From Butyrivibrio sp. (lineage in GTDB: Bacteria > Bacillota_A > Clostridia > Lachnospirales > Lachnospiraceae), in contig JAILOW010000139.1 in NCBI GenBank assembly GCA_024690635.1, forward strand, positions 1 through 7,375: DNA of 7,375 nucleotides, read 5' to 3'. The position numbers and the translations under genes are program-made. Shown in pieces: positions 1-5,532 of this stretch. The notes below the pieces were generated by a model. That model saw only the letters and a list, made by a program, of their open reading frames with translations, was not told where the DNA came from and did not search any database. Position 1 is the first letter of the stretch; the number at the start of each line of letters is the position of its first letter.

Positions 1-57
1 AATTCAATAAGAACAGAAGAAATAATGGGCAACTTCTATATGAGGCCAAGAGACTGA
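1..57 (+). CDS. possible 3' end of an upstream gene (partial)
   Basis: Frame 1 is open from the first base to a TGA at 55-57 and would encode the last 18 residues of a protein, with the short run EEIMGNFYMRPRD at its end. The amino acid mix is plausible for a real C-terminus. However, another frame (from base 3) is also open, to base 104, and the piece is too short to assign to a family. I see no terminator between this stop and the next gene, so if it is real the upstream gene may be read into the cassette starting at 177. Treat as a weak guess. Confidence 0.25.
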   Translation, partial: NSIRTEEIMGNFYMRPRD

Positions 58-176
58 CAATTTACCCAATTTTCACGCAAGTCTGTGAACTTTGTGTGAA
101 AATTTAAGATAATTCGAGATAAATTTAGCGAATTAGTGTAAAATTTATCCAGATTATCTTTTGGGGAGAGAAGACA
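58..176 (+). promoter_or_regulatory. AT-rich leader upstream of the effector cassette, with an inverted repeat
   Basis: This non-coding stretch is AT-rich. It contains an inverted repeat TAATTCG (110-116) / CGAATTA (129-135) separated by 12 nt, and two similar short words (GTGTGAAAATTTA near 94-106 and GTGTAAAATTTA near 136-147). A TAAAAT box at 139-144 is a fair -10, but no convincing -35 sits at the right distance, so I cannot name the promoter. The inverted repeat lies just upstream of that box and could be an operator. The Shine-Dalgarno for the next gene is GGGGAG at 163-168. Confidence 0.3.
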
Positions 177-500
177 ATGGCTTGCAGATGCAGTGACATA
201 TCTAAAATGGAAGAAGACCAGATCACTTTGTGGAATATCGCAGAGAGCGTCGGCGTACTGGCTGTTCTGGATGAGACCGTAGTAACTGATACGGAACATC
301 TGAGCAACGTATGCGACGCTTCTTTTTTTACAAAAGCGAATTTCGCCGAGAGGATGAAAAAACTAAGTGACCCTTCCACCACCAACATCGCCGCTTTAAA
401 GACCAAGGTTGACAACCTTAAGACGCAGCTGGATAGCGACCTTGAATCGGCGAGAAAAGAAGACAAAGACTATCACGATTCGCAAAAGAAAAAGAAATAA
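177..500 (+). CDS. small helical protein, candidate partner of the downstream secreted effector
   Basis: A 107-residue protein preceded by GGGGAG (163-168) 8 nt before ATG. I do not recognise a named family with certainty. It has no signal peptide or membrane segment. Two cysteines lie at the start (C3, C5) but do not form a lipobox. The C-terminal third is highly charged and heptad-like (TTNIAALKTKVDNLKTQLDS, about residues 68-87), probably a coiled coil, and ends in a lysine run. Small all-helical proteins directly upstream of LXG or WXG-type effectors are known in Firmicute type VII loci, where they act as targeting or chaperone partners for the effector N-terminus. The 15-nt gap to the metallopeptidase gene supports that role here, but it is an inference from size, fold and position. 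No typical WXG motif is visible in this protein. Confidence 0.75.
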   Translation: MACRCSDISKMEEDQITLWNIAESVGVLAVLDETVVTDTEHLSNVCDASFFTKANFAERMKKLSDPSTTNIAALKTKVDNLKTQLDSDLESARKEDKDYHDSQKKKK

Positions 501-515
501 CGGGGGACGGGGGAA

Positions 516-2009
516 ATGGTCGATATTTACTTAAACTATGACAAACTGACACAGGCTTATAAAAAGTACCTTGATATCCGCAGAAAAAAGAATGAGTGGA
601 TGGAGTCAAACAAGGATCTTATGAATGTGGTGGATCCCACCAATTTCGGTAACTGGAGAGATATGTTTGATACTCAGACCCAGTCTATAAATAATGACAT
701 CATTCTCTTCGGAAATGACCTTGATGGGTTCTGCAACATGTTTAACAAGGCAGATGATCTATCCTGCAAGCTTTTAAACAGAGCCTATGATTTCTATGAG
801 ATCCTTGGGGGATCGGAACCTATGGCGGATTATCCCATCTGTCTTATGCAGGATACGGGAAAAGATCTTTTTTACAGCAGTGACCATCATGACGATATCA
901 GAAGCACCAATGCCGAGATCACGGAGTATTACGAAGCAGAGATCGCTCAGCTTGATCTTATCGATACTCTTTGCGGCAATCTTCAGTGGCTTTCCAAAAA
1001 CTGCATGGATTCCGAAAAGAGCGCAGTAAGAACAGCCATCCTGCCGGAGAGCTATATAGAGCCCTTTGATACTTCTTTTGAGCAGTACGCTCTTGATGTG
1101 GCATCTTTTAATGAGATCATAGGAGCTATGCTTGATGCCCTTTCGGGGGATGTGTCACAGATTCCTCAGCAGGTAAGGGATTATACCTTTGATCAGACAA
1201 ATCTTAATGACAAACAAAAAGCAGAGCTTTGGTTTGCAGAGTTTATCGATGATGATTACAAGCAGTACTACATTGATATGACCGAATACGATACCTATAT
1301 CATGGAGGTTTACACCACCTATGTAAACGCCACGGGCCCTGCAAAAGATCTTTTCAATGAATACAGAGGAAATATCATAATAAAGACCATGGTGGTGGAC
1401 AGCGGAATATCCTACCACAACAGCGGAAAGCTTTACATCGCAGCGGCCAGGAACATAAATGATCCAAGGGGAGACGGAAATGTCTTTTACCATGAGACCG
1501 GACATCTCATCGTCTATTCAACAGGGGCTCGAAATTCACCGGAGATGGAGGCCTTTGACAAGGCGCTCAAAGAGGGCGTTACGGCCTACGTTGCAAGTAT
1601 CGAGCAATCCGTAAGGGACAAGTACAAGGGCTCAAACCTTACTCCCGAAGAGATAGAGGAGAAGGTGGTTCAGGAGACAACCGCGATTTTGCAACAGCAG
1701 CTCTGGGGTAACAACAATCAGGATTATCATGTTTACGATGGAGTTTCGGACATGATAGATGCTGCAACCAATCACAAATATGTGATTTCCTACAGCCACT
1801 CCCTAAGTGATCCCCTCAGCTTCCTTCCCTGGCATCCCACCTATTGGGACTGGGATCCCGACAGGCAGTGCGATGAGGCTTTTGCGGAGATATTTGCGGC
1901 TGAGATGTGCGGAGATAAGCAGGAAATAGAATTTATCAAGAACAATTTCGGTGATGTTTACGACAGATACCAGGATCTGTGCAGATCTATGGAGGGAGCA
2001 AAACAGTAA
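516..2009 (+). CDS. HExxH zinc metallopeptidase with helical N-terminal half; candidate type VII-secreted effector
   Basis: A 497-residue protein. ATG at 516 is preceded by GGGGGA (502-507, 8-nt spacer). Residues 1 to about 270 look largely helical and acidic with no signal peptide, resembling the WXG/LXG-like targeting halves of type VII substrates, though no textbook LXG motif is seen. The C-terminal domain is a gluzincin-type peptidase: YHETGHLIVY carries H326-E327-x-x-H330 (two zinc ligands and the catalytic base), and CDEAFAEIFAAEM (452-464) supplies the likely third ligand, E454. Between them are GVSDMIDAATNHKY (409-422), a conserved-looking SHS (427-429) and PTYWDWD (441-447). This layout (HExGH, SD-x-I-x-A-x-T, YW, E-x-FA-x-x-F) recalls phage and polymorphic-toxin metallopeptidases and, more distantly, the anthrax lethal-factor-like peptidases. 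The substrate is unknown. The stop codon overlaps the lipoprotein start by one base. It could be a toxin or a surface-processing protease. Confidence 0.8.
   Translation: MVDIYLNYDKLTQAYKKYLDIRRKKNEWMESNKDLMNVVDPTNFGNWRDMFDTQTQSINNDIILFGNDLDGFCNMFNKADDLSCKLLNRAYDFYEILGGSEPMADYPICLMQDTGKDLFYSSDHHDDIRSTNAEITEYYEAEIAQLDLIDTLCGNLQWLSKNCMDSEKSAVRTAILPESYIEPFDTSFEQYALDVASFNEIIGAMLDALSGDVSQIPQQVRDYTFDQTNLNDKQKAELWFAEFIDDDYKQYYIDMTEYDTYIMEVYTTYVNATGPAKDLFNEYRGNIIIKTMVVDSGISYHNSGKLYIAAARNINDPRGDGNVFYHETGHLIVYSTGARNSPEMEAFDKALKEGVTAYVASIEQSVRDKYKGSNLTPEEIEEKVVQETTAILQQQLWGNNNQDYHVYDGVSDMIDAATNHKYVISYSHSLSDPLSFLPWHPTYWDWDPDRQCDEAFAEIFAAEMCGDKQEIEFIKNNFGDVYDRYQDLCRSMEGAKQ
1991..1996 (+). promoter_or_regulatory. 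ribosome binding site deciding the lipoprotein start
   Basis: GGAGGG lies 12 nt before the ATG at 2009 and inside the end of the metallopeptidase gene. It supports ATG 2009 rather than the in-frame GTG at 1979, and the TAATG overlap then gives stop-start translational coupling. Confidence 0.7.
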
Positions 2010-2716
2010 TGAAGAAAGGTATACGCCGGGCAGCCTTCCTGCTTTCGGCATTTTTGCTGACAGGTTGTGCCATGGGAAAAGACTACGCAACGCTGAATAA
2101 AGGAGACGAAATGGACAAGGCGGTTTACGAATTTCAAAAGCTGATGGACAGCGATAAATCCGGAGATAAAAAGGCTGTTTTCTGGAACGGGGAAAAAGCC
2201 TATACAGACAGCGATGAGCTTGATGATAACAAGATAGATGACGGCAGGAGTTTCAGGGGATTTGAACCCCTTGATAAGGAGCTCTTTTCCCTTAATATCT
2301 ACGGAATGGAAGAAAGAGAAACCATCCTGGATACAGATAAGCATGTGATCTATGCGGGAATAGACGGAGACTGGAGATTTGAGATAGAGCAGGTGGATGG
2401 CTATGATTCTGCTCTTGAGAGATTAAAGCAGGAAAAATGGCTTCATAAGCTCTATGAGGATGACCCTTCAAAGTCGGAGAAAACCGCTATCTTCAGAGGC
2501 GTTCGAAATTACGACGGAAAAAACTATGCGGGCTATGTAGTCTGCTACAATGACGGCTTTGGACAGAGCTATGAATACAGCTACATGTGCATGGGTAACA
2601 TGAATGATGCGGGAGTCATGATCAATCAGCTTCGCGGACAGTTCAGACTGAACATTGATTTTGACAAGTGGAGAGAAGAAAATCTGATATTTGAGGAGGA
2701 TAACGGCAATGGGTAA
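2009..2716 (+). CDS. lipoprotein of unknown function, candidate immunity or surface partner of the metallopeptidase
   Basis: A 235-residue protein from ATG 2009. The N-terminus is a clean type II signal peptide: MKKGIRR is positive, AAFLLSAFLL is hydrophobic, and LTGC is the lipobox with the lipid-modified cysteine at C20. The protein is therefore expected on the outer face of the membrane. The mature part is hydrophilic and rich in Asp, Glu and Lys with scattered aromatics (DGDWRFEIEQVDGYD, GVRNYDGKNYAGYVVCYNDG), looking like a compact beta-rich domain; I recognise no family. The start overlaps the metallopeptidase stop (TAATG) and its 3' end overlaps the WXG100-like gene by 8 nt, so it is made together with them. 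A surface lipoprotein next to an exported enzyme could be its immunity protein, inhibitor or anchor. That is inferred only from position and location. An in-frame upstream GTG (1979) would add 10 residues before the signal peptide and is unlikely. Confidence 0.8.
   Translation: MKKGIRRAAFLLSAFLLTGCAMGKDYATLNKGDEMDKAVYEFQKLMDSDKSGDKKAVFWNGEKAYTDSDELDDNKIDDGRSFRGFEPLDKELFSLNIYGMEERETILDTDKHVIYAGIDGDWRFEIEQVDGYDSALERLKQEKWLHKLYEDDPSKSEKTAIFRGVRNYDGKNYAGYVVCYNDGFGQSYEYSYMCMGNMNDAGVMINQLRGQFRLNIDFDKWREENLIFEEDNGNG
2694..2699 (+). promoter_or_regulatory. ribosome binding site deciding the WXG100-like start
   Basis: AGGAGG followed by a 9-nt spacer to ATG 2709. This favours the ATG over the in-frame TTG at 2691, which overlaps the start of this very motif. 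Confidence 0.75.
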
Positions 2717-3059
2717 CGGTGCATACGGATCTCCCATGATAATGGCGGACGGAACTCCCATCGATGTTTCAATAAGAGGCTTTGATAAACTGTCTGACCT
2801 TTTGAATACGGAAAAGGGCGACCTTGAAACAGTGGACGACGAGCTTTGCAATCTCTGGATGGGGACGGCAGGGGACTCTTTTTACAATGCCTCCTATACC
2901 GCAGAAAAAAAGATGGCTAACCTTATTACCAGATACAAAAATATGTCCAGTGCTCTGGATGAGACCAGAGTGGGATTTGGAGAAACGGATACCGCAGTGT
3001 CGGGAAATATCATAATAAAACCAAATGCTTCAATTCCGGCGGGAGCCTCCGACAGATAA
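2709..3059 (+). CDS. WXG100-like small secreted protein
   Basis: A 116-residue protein, near the family's usual length of about 100. Two helical segments flank a central W50-M51-G52 turn followed by A54 and F58 (LWMGTAGDSFYNASY), the W-x-G-x-A-x-x-x-F pattern of WXG100/ESAT-6-like proteins, which form helical hairpins and leave the cell through type VII secretion. The second helix (about 58-85, with KKMANLITRYKNMSSALDE) is followed by F90-G-E-T-D94, which fits an FxxxD / YxxxD-E type export motif at the end of the second helix. The 20-odd residues at each end are extra to the minimal fold. It is the last gene of the cassette, overlapping the lipoprotein gene by 8 nt and followed directly by a terminator. 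It probably travels with, or helps export, the metallopeptidase. The family call is fairly secure; the partner is inferred. Confidence 0.8.
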   Translation: MGNGAYGSPMIMADGTPIDVSIRGFDKLSDLLNTEKGDLETVDDELCNLWMGTAGDSFYNASYTAEKKMANLITRYKNMSSALDETRVGFGETDTAVSGNIIIKPNASIPAGASDR

Positions 3060-3063
3060 TTAC

Positions 3064-3110
3064 AAAAACCCTGAAAGCCTTCATTTACGGCTTCAGGGTT
3101 TTTATTTTTT
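3064..3110 (+). terminator. intrinsic terminator of the effector cassette, possibly bidirectional
   Basis: Stem arms AAAAACCCTGAAAGCC (3064-3079) and GGCTTCAGGGTTTTT (3089-3103) pair almost perfectly with a single bulged A, around a 9-nt loop. The right arm runs into TTTTTATTTTTT, a strong plus-strand T-tract. On the minus strand the hairpin is also followed by five T, so it may stop transcripts from both sides. The minus-strand AP2 gene ends within it, its stop codon lying in the loop (3085-3087). Confidence 0.9.
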
Positions 3111-3882
3111 CCGATACATCTAGTTTTAAGTATATCTCGGCATACTGGGAAGCTGTCAGCTCTTCCACATAATTTAGCTGATAGTTTTTCTTTATGCCGT
3201 TTTTTATGAGGATATCCGCAGCCTTGTTGTAGGCAATGGCGGCTTCTGCCTCGGTTTTGTATCTTCCGACCACGTAGTTGCTTTTTACATGAATGACGGC
3301 TTTGTATCTTATAAAGCCCTTTTCCGCGTACTGTCTGACACCGTGATAGCGGTTTAATATGATGATGTTTTCGTATCTGAGGTCATTGGGATCACCGTTT
3401 GCAAATCTGTAGTCACGTCCTTCAACGGCATAGCTCTTTATTCCGTATCTTTGAAGTACCGAGAGCTGGCTTCCGTAGTCGGCTACAAAAAGGTGAGAGC
3501 CTCTTTTCATGATCTTGTGGGATGAGTAGTAGAAAAGGTCATCTATATCGAATTTCAGGGCATTGCCCGGGGAGAGATAGTAAAGGAAATACCTTTTTTC
3601 AAGGTAAATTGGATTTGCGATATACATTCCCTTGTCCCTGTAGTTTATAAGGGATACGAATTTGTCAAAGGCAAGAGCCATGTCTTTTTTGTAGGAAGAA
3701 AGCTCCATTTTGTCGTCATCCAGGATTTTGGCGGCCTGCTTGTAGGCTTTGTAGGCTTTCGCGGCGGTGTCGTAGGAGCCAAGGGAGATATGCTTACCCA
3801 TATAGGTTATGGAAGCTCTGTAGGAAGGAGTTCCATCCTTTAAGGTTGTGGCATATACGCCGGTACTTTTGCTACTTTTCAC
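3085..3882 (-). CDS. AP2-domain DNA-binding protein with degenerate HNH core
   Basis: A 265-residue protein starting at GTG 3882. Residues 8-54 form one AP2-type domain (GVYATTLKDG, YRASI, ISLGSYDTAAKAYKAYKQAA) and residues about 181-226 a second (GVRQYAEKGFIRYKAVI, VVGRYKTEAEAAIAYNKAA). The AP2 fold binds DNA through a three-stranded sheet. In bacteria it usually sits in HNH homing endonucleases. Just before the second domain, FANGDPNDLRYENIIIL (160-176) matches the HNH core (xH-I-NGD-xxDxRxENL), but the catalytic His is F160, so nuclease activity is probably lost. Residues 60-150 are of unknown fold. No intron or intein host is apparent: the gene stands alone between the cassette terminator and thrC, transcribed away from thrC. 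A role as a stand-alone DNA-binding regulator is an inference; the alternative is a decayed mobile endonuclease. An in-frame GTG at 3960 would add 26 residues and overlap the promoter region. Confidence 0.75.
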   Translation of the reverse strand: MKSSKSTGVYATTLKDGTPSYRASITYMGKHISLGSYDTAAKAYKAYKQAAKILDDDKMELSSYKKDMALAFDKFVSLINYRDKGMYIANPIYLEKRYFLYYLSPGNALKFDIDDLFYYSSHKIMKRGSHLFVADYGSQLSVLQRYGIKSYAVEGRDYRFANGDPNDLRYENIIILNRYHGVRQYAEKGFIRYKAVIHVKSNYVVGRYKTEAEAAIAYNKAADILIKNGIKKNYQLNYVEELTASQYAEIYLKLDVSEKIKTLKP

Positions 3883-3888
3883 AGATAA

Positions 3889-3895
3889 TCCCCCT
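3889..3895 (-). promoter_or_regulatory. ribosome binding site deciding the AP2 protein start
   Basis: On the minus strand AGGGGGA precedes GTG 3882 by 6 nt. The upstream GTG at 3960 has no purine-rich site at a suitable distance, so the shorter protein is preferred. Confidence 0.6.
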
Positions 3896-3909
3896 GACAG
3901 ATAAAGACT

Positions 3910-3939
3910 TTGCCAATTTAACGCGTTATATGATATACT
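3910..3939 (+). promoter_or_regulatory. sigma-A type promoter for thrC
   Basis: TTGCCA (3910-3915), an 18-bp spacer and TATACT (3934-3939) match the housekeeping consensus at 4 and 5 of 6 positions. Transcription would begin near 3946, giving a leader of about 70 nt before thrC. The AP2 gene diverges from this region, but I could not find a convincing minus-strand promoter for it. Confidence 0.6.
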
Positions 3940-3945
3940 TTTTAA

Positions 3946-3989
3946 TGCATGATTATGCACAAATCTATCTTTGTAACACTATATATAGT
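3946..3989. repeat. inverted repeats in the thrC leader
   Basis: Two small symmetric sites lie between the promoter and the ribosome binding site: TGCAT-GATT-ATGCA (3946-3959) and the perfect 12-bp palindrome ACTATATATAGT (3978-3989). Either could be an operator for thrC or for the divergent AP2 gene. The AT-rich palindrome may equally be chance. The leader is too short for a T-box, and no T-tract follows, so I see no attenuator. Confidence 0.35.
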
Positions 3990-4015
3990 TTATCAGTAAA
4001 AGAGGAGTAAAATCA

Positions 4016-5512
4016 ATGGCAAAGGAAGTTTTGTACAGCAGTACCAGGGGAGCTGAGGGACAGATCAAAGCTTCGGAGGCTATCCTTCGAGGACTTGCAC
4101 CGGACGGAGGTCTTTACATTCCGGATCACATTCCCCATCTTGAAAAGACATTAAGAGAGATGGCAGATCTTGACTACAGGGAAACAGCCTATGAAGTCAT
4201 GAAGCTTCTGCTTACGGATTACACGGAAGATGAGCTTAAAAACTGCATTTCCAGGGCTTATGATTCCAAGTTCGATACCGATGATATCGCGCCTATGTCT
4301 GAGGCGGGAGGAGCCTACTATCTTGAGCTCTATCACGGAGCAACAATTGCTTTCAAGGATATGGCCCTTTCCATTCTTCCTTATCTTATGACTACGGCAG
4401 CCAAAAAGAACAATATCAAAAATGAGATCGTCATCCTTACCGCAACCAGTGGAGATACAGGAAAGGCCGCGCTTGCAGGCTTTGCCGACGTTCCCGGCAC
4501 AAGGATCATTGTCTTTTATCCCAAGCACGGCGTCAGCCCCATCCAGGAAAAGCAGATGGTGACTCAGAAGGGTGACAATACCTTTGTTGTAGGTATTGAA
4601 GGCAACTTTGACGACGCACAGACCGGTGTTAAAAAGATCTTTACAGATGAGAATCTGGCAAAAGAGCTTGATGCAAAGGGATTCCAGTTCTCATCAGCAA
4701 ATTCAATCAACATCGGAAGACTTGTTCCTCAGATCGTTTACTATGTTTACTCCTATGCAAAGCTTTTAAAAGAGGGCAGGATCGCAGACGGGGATGCAAT
4801 AAATGTTGTAGTTCCCACAGGTAACTTCGGTAACATCCTTGCAGCATATTATGCCAAGAATATGGGTGTTCCCATTGCAAAGCTTATCTGCGCATCCAAC
4901 TCCAATAAAGTACTTTTTGATTTCTTTAAGACAGGCGAATATGACAGAAACAGGGAGTTTGTGCTTACAGCATCTCCTTCAATGGATATCCTTATTTCCT
5001 CCAATCTTGAAAGACTCATCTATCATATTGCAGGAAACAATGCTACCAAGGATGCCGAGTTTATGGCTCTTCTTTCAAAAGAAGGAAAGTACAATATCAC
5101 TGATGACATGAAGGGCAGGCTTACTGATTTCTATGGCGGTTATGCCACAGAGGATGAGACCTTTGCCACCATAAAAAAGGTATTTGAAGAGTGCGGATAT
5201 CTTATGGATACTCACACTGCAGTGGCAAGCGCTGTATATGACAAGTATGTGAAGGATACCGGAGACAAGACCGTTACCGTTATCGCTTCCACAGCAAGCC
5301 CCTACAAATTCACAAGGAGCGTAATGACTGCCCTTGGCAAAAATGATGACAACAAGGATGACTTCCAGCTTGCAGATGAGCTTTCTGAAGTATCGAAAGT
5401 CGCTATCCCCGATGCTGTCACATCCATTAGGACTGCAGAAATAAGACACAACACAGTTGTAGACAAAACTCAGATGGAAGGCGCAGTTAAGAGATTTTTG
5501 GGATTAAATTGA
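4016..5512 (+). CDS. thrC: threonine synthase
   Basis: Converts O-phospho-L-homoserine to L-threonine and phosphate with pyridoxal phosphate, the last step of threonine synthesis, in the cytoplasm. The 498-residue length fits the longer E. coli/yeast-type class. Family marks are present in order: an N-terminal domain with GLAPDGGLYIP (26-36); the cofactor lysine K114 in ELYHGATIAFKDMALS; the TSGDTG loop (144-149); SANSIN (227-232); the phosphate-binding PTGNFGN loop (267-273); SPSMDI (320-325); DTHTAVA (398-404); and STASPYKF (425-432). Nothing essential appears missing. ATG 4016 has AGGAG at 4003-4007 with an 8-nt spacer and lies about 70 nt past a good promoter. The citrate synthase gene starts 20 nt after its stop, with no terminator between, so the two are probably one transcript. 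No homoserine kinase or dehydrogenase gene is in the window. Confidence 0.97.
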   Translation: MAKEVLYSSTRGAEGQIKASEAILRGLAPDGGLYIPDHIPHLEKTLREMADLDYRETAYEVMKLLLTDYTEDELKNCISRAYDSKFDTDDIAPMSEAGGAYYLELYHGATIAFKDMALSILPYLMTTAAKKNNIKNEIVILTATSGDTGKAALAGFADVPGTRIIVFYPKHGVSPIQEKQMVTQKGDNTFVVGIEGNFDDAQTGVKKIFTDENLAKELDAKGFQFSSANSINIGRLVPQIVYYVYSYAKLLKEGRIADGDAINVVVPTGNFGNILAAYYAKNMGVPIAKLICASNSNKVLFDFFKTGEYDRNREFVLTASPSMDILISSNLERLIYHIAGNNATKDAEFMALLSKEGKYNITDDMKGRLTDFYGGYATEDETFATIKKVFEECGYLMDTHTAVASAVYDKYVKDTGDKTVTVIASTASPYKFTRSVMTALGKNDDNKDDFQLADELSEVSKVAIPDAVTSIRTAEIRHNTVVDKTQMEGAVKRFLGLN

Positions 5513-5521
5513 TCAAAAAAC

Positions 5522-5527
5522 GGGAGG
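5522..5527 (+). promoter_or_regulatory. ribosome binding site deciding the citrate synthase start
   Basis: GGGAGG ends 5 nt before ATG 5533. An in-frame TTG at 5509 overlaps the thrC stop but lies upstream of this site and would add eight residues with no family support. Confidence 0.7.
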
Positions 5528-5532
5528 TGCGT

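Noticed and set aside
516..1320. Naming the N-terminal half of the metallopeptidase a canonical LXG domain
   Set aside because: It is helical and lacks a signal peptide, but I could not see the LXG signature, so only a type VII-like targeting half is proposed.
1979..2008. GTG start adding ten residues to the lipoprotein
   Set aside because: It would put extra residues before a clean signal peptide, and the GGAGGG site and TAATG overlap point to ATG 2009.
3883..3960. Longer AP2 protein from GTG 3960
   Set aside because: No ribosome binding site upstream, the added 26 residues show no domain, and the stretch overlaps the thrC promoter; GTG 3882 has AGGGGGA at 6 nt.
3160..3960. Active HNH homing endonuclease in a mobile intron
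   Set aside because: The catalytic His position is Phe, and no split host gene or intron boundary is seen around it.
3940..4015. T-box or riboswitch controlling thrC
   Set aside because: The leader is only about 70 nt, with no T-box sequence, no terminator hairpin and no T-tract.
4151..4528. Minus-strand open frame inside thrC (and similar ones inside the peptidase, lipoprotein and citrate synthase genes)
   Set aside because: They lie wholly within well-supported genes on the other strand, lack ribosome binding sites or family motifs, and are best explained as codon-usage shadows.
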